Origin: Micromonospora matsumotoense
GTDB lineage: Bacteria; Actinomycetota; Actinomycetes; Mycobacteriales; Micromonosporaceae
DNA length: 64,000 nucleotides
Assembly (NCBI RefSeq): GCF_900091525.1
Contig: NZ_FMCU01000003.1
Location: 1-64,000 of the forward strand
Reading direction: 5' to 3'
Shown: positions 40,441-49,016 of the stretch, piece after piece
Numbering within the stretch: position 1 is the stretch's first letter
Layout: each line of letters opens with the position of its first letter
Translations under genes and position numbers: made by a program
Notes under the pieces: generated by a model
What the model saw: only the letters and a program-made list of their open reading frames with translations
The model's database searches: none
What the model was told of the DNA's origin: nothing

Positions 40441-40512
40441 GTCCAGCGGGTGCGCAGTGGAACCGGCCGACGCACGGTTCAGCGGGTGTGCAGTGGAACC
40501 GGCCGACGCACG
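40441..40512. repeat. 36-bp tandem duplication across the GT4 stop codon
   Basis: Two 36-bp units (40441-40476 and 40477-40512) differ at two positions. The second encodes the last residues of the minus-strand glycosyltransferase; the first lies just after its stop codon. A simple duplication that copied the gene end is the likely origin. Confidence 0.85.
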
Positions 40513-41594
40513 GGCGGGGCCACCCCGAGCGCGACGGCGCGATAGATCGCCTCGTAGCCGCGCGCCATCCGCTCGGTGGAGAAGTTGTCGGCCACGTGGG
40601 TGATGCAGGCCGCCGGGTCGAGCCGGACCACCTCGCGCAGCGCCGCGGGCAGCTCCTCGGCACGGTCGCGGACCAGCCCGGTCACCCCGTCGACCACCAC
40701 CTCCGGCACCGCGCCCCGGCGCAGCGCCACCACCGGTGTGCCGGTCGCCATGGCCTCCACCATCACCATGCCGAACGGCTCCTCCCACTGGATCGGCATG
40801 ATCAGACAGCGGGCGTCGACCAGCAACCGCAGGGTCGCCTCCCGGTCGGCATTCATGATCACGTTGACGTCGTCGCCCAGCATCGGCTGGACCACCTCGG
40901 CGAAGTAGTGGTGCTCGGCGGGCTCGTTGCACTTGCCGGCCAGGGTGAGCGGCAGGCCGGCCGCCCGGCAGGCCCGGATCGCCGTGTCGGGGCCCTTGTC
41001 CGGGCTGAACCGGGCCAGCCAGAGCACCGGGCCCCGCCCGGGTCCCCGCTTGGCCGGCACGTCCCGGCTGTTGAGGGCGTTGTGCACCGTACCCACCCAG
41101 GGCAGTCCGGGGTTGGCCCGCCGTTGGGCGTGGGAGATCGCCACCAGGCCCACCCCGTGGTCGGTGTCGCTGAGCACCGCGCCGTACTCGCCGACCGGGT
41201 TGCCGTGCACGGTGGCCACGGTGGGCACCGCACGCCGGCCGGCGACCAGCGGCCCGATCGTGGTGTGGTCGTGGATCACGTCGAAGTCGGCAGCGGAGAT
41301 CAACTGGTTGGCCCGCGCCAGATGGGCCAGCTCCGGCAGCGACTCACCGAGCCGGTCGTACTGCACCTCGTCGATGGTGGAGACGAAGTCGGCGGCGGTG
41401 CCGTGCTGCCGGCCCGCGCCGAAGAGCGTCACCTCGTGGCCGTGCCCGGCCAGCGTGTCCACCAGCCCGTGCACCACCTGCTCCAGCCCGCCGTAGCCGG
41501 GCGGCGGCACCGACAGCCAGGGCGGAACGAGCATCGCGATCCGCAGTGGCGGCCCGGACGGTGAGCGTTCCGACGAGCGGTGGGTCACTGCCAC
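40479..41594 (-). CDS. GT4 family glycosyltransferase
   Basis: A 371-residue GT-B fold enzyme. The N-terminal half begins IAMLVPPWLSVPPPGYGGLEQVVHGL with the Gly-rich acceptor loop; the C-terminal half contains LWLARFSPDKGPDTAI and the nucleotide-sugar motif EEPFGMVMVEAMATGTPVVA with the EX7E glutamates. GT4 enzymes transfer hexoses from UDP-, GDP- or ADP-sugars with retention. GGGGGAGG five bases upstream sets the GTG start. It stands alone, so the acceptor (glycolipid, polysaccharide or small metabolite) cannot be named. Confidence 0.87.
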   Translation of the reverse strand: MAVTHRSSERSPSGPPLRIAMLVPPWLSVPPPGYGGLEQVVHGLVDTLAGHGHEVTLFGAGRQHGTAADFVSTIDEVQYDRLGESLPELAHLARANQLISAADFDVIHDHTTIGPLVAGRRAVPTVATVHGNPVGEYGAVLSDTDHGVGLVAISHAQRRANPGLPWVGTVHNALNSRDVPAKRGPGRGPVLWLARFSPDKGPDTAIRACRAAGLPLTLAGKCNEPAEHHYFAEVVQPMLGDDVNVIMNADREATLRLLVDARCLIMPIQWEEPFGMVMVEAMATGTPVVALRRGAVPEVVVDGVTGLVRDRAEELPAALREVVRLDPAACITHVADNFSTERMARGYEAIYRAVALGVAPPVRRPVPLHTR

Positions 41595-41674
41595 GAATCC
41601 TCCCCCGTTGTCCCGATACGGAACCTCGTCCCGACCCGGGATCGGTGGCGGTTTCCCGCTGGCCGGACGGTCAA

Positions 41675-41710
41675 ACGCACCCCGGTCGGGTGGGCCCGTC
41701 CGGGGTGCGT
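41675..41710. terminator. Hairpin, outer of a tandem pair
   Basis: ACGCACCCCGG pairs perfectly with CCGGGGTGCGT over a 14-nt loop. With the adjacent longer hairpin it fills the gap between the htrA stop and the glycosyltransferase start. Confidence 0.5.
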
Positions 41711-41712
41711 AC

Positions 41713-41759
41713 GGCGGCGGGCGGCGGAGCCAACCCCCTTGGCTCCACCGCCCGCCGCC
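41713..41759 (-). terminator. Long terminator hairpin after htrA
   Basis: A 21-bp stem with one mismatch (GGCGGCGGGCGG and GGAGCCAA arms against TTGGCTCC and CCGCCCGCCGCC) and a 5-nt C-rich loop, 21 bp beyond the htrA stop on the minus strand. Confidence 0.75.
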
Positions 41760-41780
41760 CGGAGGAGGTAGGTCTGAGAA

Positions 41781-43565
41781 CTATGACGTCTCGGCGAGCG
41801 TCACGGTTGCCGTCGCCTCGACACCATTTCGCTTGTAGGTCACCTGGACCCGGTCACCGACCTTGCCGGCCTGCACCGCGCCGACCAGGTCGTTGGAGTC
41901 GTTGATCGCCTTGTCCCCGAACTTGGTGATCACGTCGCCCCGCTGGATGCCGGCCTTCTCGGCGGCGCTGCCCCCGGTGACGGCGGCCACCAGGGCACCG
42001 CCGTCCTCGGCCGCGTTGACGCTGACGCCGAGGGACGGGTGGCTGATCTTCTCGCCCCGCTGGAGCTTCTCGGCGACGTTCTTGGCCTTGTTGCTCGGGA
42101 TGGCGAAGCCGACCCCGATGTTGCCGGTGCTGCCCTGCCCGGCGGTGGCGATGGCGGTGTTGATGCCGATCACCTCACCGCGGGTGTTGACCAGCGCGCC
42201 ACCGGAGTTGCCCGGGTTGATCGGGGCGTCGGTCTGGAGCAGGCCGGAGATCGAACTGGCGCCACCCTGCGGGGCCTGCTGCGGGCTGTTGCCACTGCCG
42301 GCCTGGATGGTGCGGTCCCGGGCGCTGAGGATGCCGGCCGTCACCGAACCCTGCAGACCGAGCGGGCTGCCCAGGGCGAGCACCTGGTCGCCCACCTGCA
42401 TGGCGTCGCTGTCGCCGAACTTCGCCGCCTTGAGGTTGTCGAGACCGCTGGTCTGGACCACCGCGAGATCGGTCTTCGGGTCGGTTCCGACGATCTTGGC
42501 CGGGGCGGACTTGCCGTTGGCGAAGACCACCCGGACGGTGTCGCCGGAGGCGGACGCGACCACGTGGTTGTTGGTCAGCACGAAGCCGTCGGCGCTGAGG
42601 ATCACGCCCGACCCCTCGCCGTTGTCGGTCATGATCGAGACCACGCTGTCCTGCACCGACGCCGCGATCTTCGGCAGGTCGGCGCTGTTGATCACCGGCG
42701 CGGCCGAGTAGTTGCGGGTGATGCCGCCCCGGTCGCCGTCGACCGCCAGGGCGAGCGCCCCGCCGGCCACGCCGGAGCCGAGCATCAGGGCGAAGACCGC
42801 CACCCCCGCGCCGACGAACTTGGCCACCTTGCCGGCCTGCGGCGCCGGGCCGGACGCCCACGGCGGGACCGGCTGGCCGGGCTGCTGCGGCCCGCCCGGA
42901 CCACCGGGGCCGGCCGACCCCGGGTAGCCGGCGGACGACTGCCCCGGATAACCACCGGACGACTGTCCCGCGAGGGCCGTGCCGTGCTGGCCGGGGTAAC
43001 CCGCACCACCGGGCTGACCGCCGACGGCGGAGCCGGGCTGACCGCCGACGGCGGAGCCGGGCTGACCGCCGACGGCGGAGCCGGGCTGACCGGGGTAGCC
43101 CGCGGGCTGGGCACCCGCGCCGGGCTGGCCCGGGGTGCCGGGGCGGTGCTGGCCGGGGTGACCGCCGGCCCAACCGGACTGCTGCTGGCCGGGCTGCTGG
43201 TAACCGGCCGACGGGTACTGGCCCGCCTGCGGGTGACCCGGATAGCCGGTGGACGCCGGATACCCGGGCCGGTAGCCCTGGTCTCCGGAGGCCGCGCCGG
43301 CCTGGTACGGCGACTGCGGGTACGGGCTGGCAGAGGGCGGGGCGTACGACGAGGACGGCGGTGCGTACGACGACGACGGCGACGCGTACGACGATCCGGG
43401 GTGGGACGCGCCGGCCGGCGCCCCCGCGGTGCCGGCGGGGTCGCCCGGAGAGGCGGTGGTGTCGGACTCGCCGCGCTCGACGCGGGACGGCTCGGCGGAG
43501 GGGTGCGACGGCTCGGCGTCGGTGGCAGCCGGCCGACGCTGCGGGTCGGTCTCGAACTCGGTCAT
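41781..43565 (-). CDS. htrA: HtrA/DegP-type membrane serine protease with PDZ domain
   Basis: A 594-residue S1C protease. Residues 1-255 are a Pro/Gly/Gln/Ser/Tyr-rich cytoplasmic tail with VGGQPGSA repeats; a transmembrane helix follows at about 265-290. The trypsin-like domain contains the triad His in NNHVVAS, Asp in KTDLAVVQ and Ser in NPGNSGGAL. The C-terminal PDZ domain (about 500-590) includes [19 protein letters not shown]. Such proteases degrade misfolded envelope proteins. It lies downstream of a two-component system on the same strand, the arrangement of mprA-mprB-pepD in Mycobacterium tuberculosis, so it is probably the output of that stress system. Confidence 0.9.
   Translation of the reverse strand: MTEFETDPQRRPAATDAEPSHPSAEPSRVERGESDTTASPGDPAGTAGAPAGASHPGSSYASPSSSYAPPSSSYAPPSASPYPQSPYQAGAASGDQGYRPGYPASTGYPGHPQAGQYPSAGYQQPGQQQSGWAGGHPGQHRPGTPGQPGAGAQPAGYPGQPGSAVGGQPGSAVGGQPGSAVGGQPGGAGYPGQHGTALAGQSSGGYPGQSSAGYPGSAGPGGPGGPQQPGQPVPPWASGPAPQAGKVAKFVGAGVAVFALMLGSGVAGGALALAVDGDRGGITRNYSAAPVINSADLPKIAASVQDSVVSIMTDNGEGSGVILSADGFVLTNNHVVASASGDTVRVVFANGKSAPAKIVGTDPKTDLAVVQTSGLDNLKAAKFGDSDAMQVGDQVLALGSPLGLQGSVTAGILSARDRTIQAGSGNSPQQAPQGGASSISGLLQTDAPINPGNSGGALVNTRGEVIGINTAIATAGQGSTGNIGVGFAIPSNKAKNVAEKLQRGEKISHPSLGVSVNAAEDGGALVAAVTGGSAAEKAGIQRGDVITKFGDKAINDSNDLVGAVQAGKVGDRVQVTYKRNGVEATATVTLAETS
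43011..43082. repeat. 24-bp in-frame tandem repeat in htrA
   Basis: Three exact 24-bp units encode VGGQPGSA octapeptides in the cytoplasmic tail of the HtrA protease. A fourth unit is partial. Confidence 0.9.
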
Positions 43566-43649
43566 GCCCCTAGTTTTCCCCGTGCCACTGTCACCAGCCT
43601 GGAACCCCCCTGGAAGTTTTCTGAAAGTCACTCCGGGGCCGGTGGTGGA

Positions 43650-45203
43650 TCACTCGCCGTCGCCGTCGGACTCGGGCAGCAGCGGCAGCCGGACCCGGAA
43701 GGTCGCCCCACCGCCGGGCGTCTCGTCCACCTCCACCGTGCCCTGGTGCGCGGTGACCAGCGCGGCGACGATGGCCAGTCCCAGCCCGGTGCTGGTGATC
43801 CCGCTGGCCCGGCGGGTCCGGGCCGCATCGGCCCGGTAGAAGCGCTCGAAGACCCGCTCGGCCTGCTCCGGCGCGAGTCCCGGCCCGCTGTCGGCGACCT
43901 CCACCACGGCCAGGTTCCCGGCCTCGGAGCGCAGCCGCAGGGTCACCGACGCCTCTGCCGGGGTGTGGGTCAACGCGTTGGTCATCAGGTTGCCGATCAC
44001 CTGCCGCAGCCGGGCGTCGTCGGCGTGCACCACCAGCGGGCCGGAGCCCGGCGCGATCTCCAGTTCGATGCGCCGTTCCGGAGCGACCACCCGGGCCGCC
44101 TCGACCGCCTCGGAGGCGAGCACCGGCAGCTCCACGGGGGCCAGCGACAGCGGGCGCTCCCGGTCCAGCCGGGCGAGCAGCAGCAGGTCCTCCACCAGCA
44201 GGCCCATCCGGGCCGCTTCGTCCTCGATGCGACGCAGCAGGTCGGCGGTCTGCTCCGGGGCACGGGCGGCACCCTGCCGGTACAGTTCGGCGAAGCCCCG
44301 GATGGTGGTCAACGGGGTGCGTAGCTCGTGGGAGGCGTCCGCGACGAACTGCCGCATCCGCTCCTCCGACCGTCGGGCGCGGGCCTCGGACTCCAGGGCG
44401 GCGTGCGCCGCGTCCCGGGCGCCGGCCTCCGCCGTACGGGCGGCCATCTCCGACGCCGCGCGGGCGGTGAAGGCGGTCTCGATCTGGGCCAGCATCGCGT
44501 TCAACGCCCGGGAGAGCCGGCCCAACTCGGAGGTGGCGCACTCCTGCCCGTCCTCCGGGTCGGGCACCCGGCGGGTCAGGTCGCCGCCGGCGATCGCGGC
44601 GGCGGTGCGTTCGATCTCCATCAGTGGTTTCAGGCTGGTCCGCACGATGGCCGCGCCGACCGAGGCGAGCAGGATCAGCACCGCCCCGCCGACCAGCATG
44701 TCTATCCAGATCAACCGCTTGACGGCCAGGTCGACGTCGGTGAGGTGCTGCCCGACGGCGAGCACCCGACCGTCGGACAGTTCCCGATAGAGCATCCGCC
44801 ACCGTTCCCGGCCGTCCTGGGAGCGGACCGTGAACGGCTCGCCCTCCTCGGCCCGGAAACCGGGCAGGTCCGCCGGGACCGGGGGAAGGTCGTCCGGTTC
44901 GAGCGCCCGGTCGTACCCGATGAAACGGGTGGAGTCCTCCCCGGCGAGCGCGACGACGTAGTCGGTGGGCAGGGCGGCCTTGGCCCGTCCGCTCTCCAGG
45001 TCCGGCAGCACCCGGCCGACCTGGACGCTGGCCGACTGCAACTCGCCGTCGACCTGCCCGATCAGGTACTCGCGCAGGAAATAGGTGGTCAGCGAACTGA
45101 TCACCACGAGGGCGACGGCGACCAGGGTGAGGACCGCCGCAACCAGCTTGACCCGCAGCGGGATGCTTCGGATCCGCCCTTTCGCCTCGTCGAGCGGGCT
45201 CAC
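43650..45203 (-). CDS. Sensor histidine kinase (MprB-like)
   Basis: A 517-residue membrane kinase. Transmembrane helices at about 18-42 and 165-188 enclose an extracytoplasmic sensor of about 120 residues. HAMP (about 189-245) leads to a charged Ala-rich coiled coil, the DHp helix with phospho-accepting His292 in ASHELRTPLTTIRG, and an ATPase domain with NALTH (N box), ADSGPGL (G1) and GLGLAIV (G2). It overlaps the response regulator stop by 4 bases, so both are translated together, and the protease gene follows 84 bp downstream. An envelope-stress role is inferred from the MprAB-PepD-like order. Confidence 0.92.
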   Translation of the reverse strand: MSPLDEAKGRIRSIPLRVKLVAAVLTLVAVALVVISSLTTYFLREYLIGQVDGELQSASVQVGRVLPDLESGRAKAALPTDYVVALAGEDSTRFIGYDRALEPDDLPPVPADLPGFRAEEGEPFTVRSQDGRERWRMLYRELSDGRVLAVGQHLTDVDLAVKRLIWIDMLVGGAVLILLASVGAAIVRTSLKPLMEIERTAAAIAGGDLTRRVPDPEDGQECATSELGRLSRALNAMLAQIETAFTARAASEMAARTAEAGARDAAHAALESEARARRSEERMRQFVADASHELRTPLTTIRGFAELYRQGAARAPEQTADLLRRIEDEAARMGLLVEDLLLLARLDRERPLSLAPVELPVLASEAVEAARVVAPERRIELEIAPGSGPLVVHADDARLRQVIGNLMTNALTHTPAEASVTLRLRSEAGNLAVVEVADSGPGLAPEQAERVFERFYRADAARTRRASGITSTGLGLAIVAALVTAHQGTVEVDETPGGGATFRVRLPLLPESDGDGE

Positions 45204-45901
45204 GCCGCCGGCTTGCGCAGGACGTAGCCCACGCCGCGCAGGGTGTGGATCAGACGGGGCTGGGTGTTGTCCACCTTGCGGCGCAGGTAGGAGATGTAGG
45301 ACTCGACGATGTTGTCGTCGCCCCGGAAGTCGTAGTTCCAGACGTGGTCGAGGATCTGCGCCTTGGACAGCACCCGGTTGGCGTTGAGCATCAGGTAACG
45401 CAGCAGCTTGAACTCGGTCGGCGAGAGCTGCACCCGCTGGCCGGCGCGGTGCACCTCGTGGGTCTCCTCGTCCAGCTCCAGATCGGCGAAGGTGAGCCGG
45501 GACGGGGCCTGCTCGCCGGTCGCGGTGCGTCGCAGCACCGCCCGGATGCGGGCGGTCAACTCCTCCAGGCTGAACGGCTTGGTGACGTAGTCGTCGCCGC
45601 CCAGGGTGAGCCCACGGATCTTGTCGTCGGTGGCGTCCCGGGCGGTCAGGAACACCACCGGGGTACGCGTGCCGCCCTCGCGGAGCATCCGGATGACCTC
45701 GAAGCCGTCCAGGTCGGGCAGCATCACGTCGAGCACGACCAGATCGGGGCGGTGGTCCTTGGCCGCGTGCAGGGCCGCGCTGCCGCTGGTGGCGGTCGCC
45801 ACGTCGAACCCCGCGAAGCGGAGGCTGGCGGAGAGCAGTTCGAGGATGTTGGGGTCGTCCTCGACGACGAGCAGTCGCGCCTCAGTCTGGGTAGCGGCCA
45901 T
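45200..45901 (-). CDS. OmpR-family response regulator (MprA-like)
   Basis: A 233-residue two-domain regulator. The receiver has the acidic pair EDD (14-16), phospho-accepting Asp58 in VVLDVMLPDLDG, Thr in FLTARD and Lys in YVTKPF. The winged-helix DNA-binding domain covers about 135-230 (LSPTEFKLLRYLMLNANRVLSKAQILDHVW). In-frame ATGs at 45910 and 45913 would add a few residues; 45901 gives the family-typical N-terminus. It is the first gene of the regulator-kinase-protease set. Confidence 0.93.
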   Translation of the reverse strand: MAATQTEARLLVVEDDPNILELLSASLRFAGFDVATATSGSAALHAAKDHRPDLVVLDVMLPDLDGFEVIRMLREGGTRTPVVFLTARDATDDKIRGLTLGGDDYVTKPFSLEELTARIRAVLRRTATGEQAPSRLTFADLELDEETHEVHRAGQRVQLSPTEFKLLRYLMLNANRVLSKAQILDHVWNYDFRGDDNIVESYISYLRRKVDNTQPRLIHTLRGVGYVLRKPAA

Positions 45902-45978
45902 GCTGGCCATCATCCGTGATGTCGCTGCGCCAGCGCTGGATGGTTCCTGCAAAATCCCTGTGAAGCCGGGTGCGGCTG

Positions 45979-46596
45979 TCAGCGCAGCAGCCGGCGCAGC
46001 CCGTCCAGCGCGCCGTCGAGGACCCGGATCGCGGTACGCAGCTGAACGTCGCTGAGCCGCCCGGCCCGGACCAACGCGCCGACCTCGACGGTGAACTCGG
46101 CCAGCCGCTGGTCGAACTCGGCCAGCAGAGGGGACCCGCCCGGAGCGGGGGCCGCCGGGCGGGGCGTCGGGGCGGGTGCCGGCCGGTCCCAGCGGGTCTG
46201 CCGGGTCTGCCGGGTGGCCTCGCGCAGTTCGCGCTTGAGGTCGCGCACCGAGCCGCGTACCTCGGTCTGGATCTCCCCGGCCAGCGCGGACAGATCCTCC
46301 ACCGAGGCGGTGATGTCGGATTCCAGGGTGGTCACCTCGTCGGCCCGCTGGCGCAGCTCGGCCCGGCCGGCCTCGGTGATCTCGTAGACCTTGCGGCCAC
46401 CGGCGGCGGTGTGGGTGACCAGACCGTCGGCCTCCAGCCGTTGCAGCCGGGGATAGATGGTGCCGGCGCTGGGCGCGTACAGGCCGAGGAAACGCTCCTC
46501 CAGCAGTCGGATCAGCTCGTAGCCGTGCTTGGGCCCGTCGTCGAGCAGCCGGAGCAGATAGAGCCGCAGCCGCCCGTGACTGAACACGGCGGTCAC
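45979..46596 (-). CDS. PadR family transcriptional regulator
   Basis: A 205-residue regulator. The winged-helix PadR domain (about 8-90) includes LLRLLDDGPKHGYELIRLLEER, SAGTIYPRLQRLEADGLV and GRKVYEITEAGRAEL. A helical C-terminal part (about 90-205) with a Pro-rich hinge probably mediates dimerisation. It overlaps the DUF4097 stop by 4 bases (GTGA), so both are produced from one mRNA. The operator in the shared promoter suggests autorepression of the pair. Confidence 0.92.
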   Translation of the reverse strand: MTAVFSHGRLRLYLLRLLDDGPKHGYELIRLLEERFLGLYAPSAGTIYPRLQRLEADGLVTHTAAGGRKVYEITEAGRAELRQRADEVTTLESDITASVEDLSALAGEIQTEVRGSVRDLKRELREATRQTRQTRWDRPAPAPTPRPAAPAPGGSPLLAEFDQRLAEFTVEVGALVRAGRLSDVQLRTAIRVLDGALDGLRRLLR

Positions 46597-47423
46597 GGCA
46601 GCTCCTCCTGGTCGGCGTCCACCGGCCGGGCGAGCAGCGCGATGCTGCCGGACGTCGCGGACGCCCAGAGCTTACCCTCGCCCGCGCCGAGCACCCCGCG
46701 GCTGTCCTTGACCGGGCCGACACCGACGCCGCCGTCGACCTGGGGGAAAGCGCTGGTGATCCGGCCGGAGGTGGTGTGCAGGTGGACGGAGAGGTCGCTG
46801 TCCTCGCGGACCCGGACGGTGATCGGCCCGGAGATGGTGGTGAGTCGGATCTCGCTGCGCCGGGGGTTGTCCAGGTCGCAGGTGATCGCCCCGGAGACGG
46901 TGTTGGCGTGCACCCGGCCGGCCGCGCTCTCGGCGAGGGTCACCTCGCCGGAGACCGTGTCCAGGGCGAGGTCGCCGGTGACGCCGAGCGCCTCGACGGG
47001 GCCGGAGACGATCCGCGCGTTGGTGCGCCCGGCCAGGCCCATCAGGGTGATCTGCCCGGAGGTGACGTTGACGGTGGTGTCGTTGACCAGCCCGGAGGCG
47101 ACCAGCGACCCGCTGACCAGGTGCAGGTTGGCCAGGACGTCAGCCGGGACGGCGATGGACACCTCGGCGCGGAACCGGCGACCGAGCTGCCCGAGCCACC
47201 ACAGGAACCCGGGCCAGCGCGGTTGGCGCTCGTGCCGGACCCGGAGCACGCCGTCGTGGTGTTCGACGATGACCGGCCGGCTGCTGATCCGGGTGACGTC
47301 GACCCGGACCGGGCCGTCGGTGCCGACCACGTTGAGCCGCCCGGTGATCAGCCGGACGTCGAGCCGGGTGACCGGCCCCTCGATGGTGAGTTGTTGCGGT
47401 CTGTCGACCGTCCAGGTGGTCAT
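46593..47423 (-). CDS. DUF4097 beta-strand repeat protein
   Basis: A 276-residue protein made of repeated short beta strands with recurrent motifs such as VSGSLVASG, VTSGQITLMG, IVSGPVEALG, TVSGEVTLAE, TVSGAITCD, TISGPITVRV and TTSGRITSAF. This is the DUF4097 beta-helix-like family, frequent beside PadR or ECF sigma genes in actinobacteria and often called a putative adhesin or envelope sensor. There is no signal peptide or membrane helix. First gene of the pair with padR. Function is not known. Confidence 0.85.
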   Translation of the reverse strand: MTTWTVDRPQQLTIEGPVTRLDVRLITGRLNVVGTDGPVRVDVTRISSRPVIVEHHDGVLRVRHERQPRWPGFLWWLGQLGRRFRAEVSIAVPADVLANLHLVSGSLVASGLVNDTTVNVTSGQITLMGLAGRTNARIVSGPVEALGVTGDLALDTVSGEVTLAESAAGRVHANTVSGAITCDLDNPRRSEIRLTTISGPITVRVREDSDLSVHLHTTSGRITSAFPQVDGGVGVGPVKDSRGVLGAGEGKLWASATSGSIALLARPVDADQEELP

Positions 47424-47475
47424 GACGTCTCCCTCCGGTGGGTCACGGCCGGCAGCCGTGCCACTTCACGGAGGA

Positions 47476-47505
47476 AGCGTAACGCGATACATCGCGATAG
47501 AACAA
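47476..47505 (-). promoter_or_regulatory. Promoter and PadR-type operator of the DUF4097-padR operon
   Basis: On the minus strand TTGTTC (47500-47505) and TACGCT (47476-47481) are separated by 18 bp. Within the spacer lies the inverted repeat CGCGAT-GT-ATCGCG (47483-47496), which contains the ATGTAT-like core typical of PadR sites. An operator between -35 and -10 would block polymerase, fitting autorepression. Confidence 0.65.
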
Positions 47506-47546
47506 GACTGTCGCGAGTCGTGGAGCCGACCCGCGCGCCGGCGTCG

Positions 47547-47565
47547 TGATCCACTCGCCCAACGC
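47547..47565. repeat. Partial copy of the palindromic repeat family
   Basis: TGATCCACTCGCCCAACGC shares its first ten bases with the ends of the two full elements downstream. No matching inverted end is found, so it appears to be a truncated or half element. Confidence 0.45.
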
Positions 47566-47577
47566 CTCGCCCCACCT

Positions 47578-47654
47578 TGATCCACTCACTTGGGCCGATC
47601 TTGCGGTAACCAGTCACCCGGGATAGCGCAACATCGGCCCCGCTGAGTGGATCA
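47578..47654. repeat. Long palindromic intergenic repeat, copy A
   Basis: A 77-bp element with perfect 11-bp inverted ends (TGATCCACTCA/TGAGTGGATCA) and an inner 14-bp inverted pair, GGGCCGATCTTGCG against CGCAACATCGGCCC, with one mismatch. Transcribed, it folds into one long hairpin with a roughly 21-nt loop starting GTAACC. Confidence 0.8.
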
Positions 47655-47982
47655 GGCTGGCGACCACGCCGGCCGGGGGTTCGGTCATCCCGGTCGGCGG
47701 GTGGTCCGGGTGGATTTCGCCAGGCGGTCCTGACCGACCAACGCTCAAAGGACCCCTCGGCGCGATGCCGAGCGGTCCTCTGGTGTATCTGCCAGGCGAC
47801 CTGACCCACAGTCAGCCGAGGCGTCCCCACTCCGGCGGACGAGTATTCCTGTCCGTCATATTCATGCCGCAGCGTCATACCACCCACCCCCCAGAACGGG
47901 CCGTCCTGCCCACGCCCGACAACGGGCGGACCTGCCGTCCCGCCCACGGGCACACCACCACCAGATCGCCGCCTCGATGACG
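47655..47982. other. AT-richer intergenic island between palindromic repeats
   Basis: This stretch has noticeably more A/T than the coding regions around it. A minus-strand frame starting near 47874 (MTLRHEYDGQEYSS...) stays open for over 100 codons but uses codons rare in the neighbours (ATA, TTT, AGG, CGA), so I do not call it a gene. No RNA family or tRNA-like fold was recognised. Confidence 0.4.
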
Positions 47983-48058
47983 TGATCCACTCATCTGGGT
48001 CGATGTTGCGGTAACCGGCCGCCAGGACACCGCAACAACGGCCCACCCGAGTGGATCC
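47983..48058. repeat. Long palindromic intergenic repeat, copy B
   Basis: A 76-bp relative of copy A. The ends are GATCCACTC and GAGTGGATC, and inner arms around GATGTTGCGGT and ACCGCAACAACG pair with two or three mismatches. It ends 31 bp from the stop codon of the OlsA-like gene. Confidence 0.75.
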
Positions 48059-48089
48059 TGCCGTCGAAGCGGCCCTCGGGTGAGACGGG

Positions 48090-49016
48090 TCAGGCGGCCA
48101 GGCCGAGGCCCGTCCCGGCGGCCGGCGCGGACGCGGACCCCGGCGGGGCCACCACGGGCACGGCGGCCAGGGTGGGACGGCCGGCGACCGGGCGGGGCGG
48201 GAGCAGGTGCACGGCCGACTCGGCGGCCCGGGCCAGCAGCCGGCGGTCCGCGCCGGGGGCCGGGTGCAGGGCGGCGGTCACCACGACGTCCACCACCAGG
48301 TCCCGGGCGGCCAGCACCCGGCACACCGAGCGCCACAGGGTCTCGTCGCCGAGGAAGGCAGCGGTGGTGGTCGTCGCCCCGGTGGCAGCAGAGCGGTAGC
48401 TGATCCGGAGCGGCACCACCGGCGCCCCGGCGTCGATCGCCGCCTGGAAGGCCGCCGGCCGGAATCCTCGGCGCGGCCGGCAACCGGCCGAGGGGGCGAC
48501 GCCGCACCAGGTCGTACCCTCGGGGAAGACCGCGACCGGGTGACCGGCCCGCAGGGTGGTCGCGAGCCGGCCCACCGTGCGGGGCAGGTCCCGGGGTCGC
48601 GACCGGTCCACGAACAGCGCGCCCCCGGCGCGGGCCAGCAGCCCGAGCACCGGCCAGTTCCGCACCTCCCGCTTGGCCAGCAGTCGGGCCGGCGCGACCG
48701 CCAGCACCGCGAGGATGTCCAGCCAGGAGACGTGGTTGGCGACCAGCAACGCCCGCCGTCGGGGCAGCCGCCCGCGGACCGCCAGCCGCACCCCGAGCGC
48801 CCCGGCGGTCCCCCGGGCCCAGCCCCGGACCACCGCCGCCCGCTCCGCCACCGGCAACACCGGCAGCAGTACGACCAGACCGGCCCCGACCAGCATCATG
48901 CCGAGCAGGCCCAGCAGCCGGGCCGCCCGCCGGCCGAGGGACACCTCCGCCCGCCGCGCTCCCGGCAGGCAGTCCGGGCCACAGCCGGCGGTCGGCCGCC
49001 ACAACTCGGCGCTCAC
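48090..49016 (-). CDS. olsA: PlsC/OlsA-like acyltransferase
   Basis: A 308-residue 1-acyl-glycerol-3-phosphate acyltransferase-family protein. A hydrophobic helix lies at about 35-58. Motif I is NHVSWLD (HX4D), motif II includes LFVDRSRPRDLPR and motif III is VFPEGTTWCG. It overlaps the preceding GNAT-type gene by 4 bases (GTGA). A coupled OlsB-like/OlsA-like pair is the known arrangement for ornithine lipid synthesis, in which OlsA adds the second, ester-linked acyl chain to lyso-ornithine lipid. The symbol rests on this context; a general PlsC role is the alternative. Confidence 0.75.
   Translation of the reverse strand: MSAELWRPTAGCGPDCLPGARRAEVSLGRRAARLLGLLGMMLVGAGLVVLLPVLPVAERAAVVRGWARGTAGALGVRLAVRGRLPRRRALLVANHVSWLDILAVLAVAPARLLAKREVRNWPVLGLLARAGGALFVDRSRPRDLPRTVGRLATTLRAGHPVAVFPEGTTWCGVAPSAGCRPRRGFRPAAFQAAIDAGAPVVPLRISYRSAATGATTTTAAFLGDETLWRSVCRVLAARDLVVDVVVTAALHPAPGADRRLLARAAESAVHLLPPRPVAGRPTLAAVPVVAPPGSASAPAAGTGLGLAA

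Noticed and set aside
47700..47900. Possible riboswitch or structured RNA in the AT-richer island
   Set aside because: I could not match any known riboswitch core, and there is no gene directly downstream in the right orientation. Only the flanking palindromes show convincing secondary structure.
47420..48046. 208-codon minus-strand frame between the DUF4097 and OlsA-like genes
   Set aside because: It runs through both palindromic repeats and the PadR-type promoter, shows atypical codon use and has no recognisable domain.
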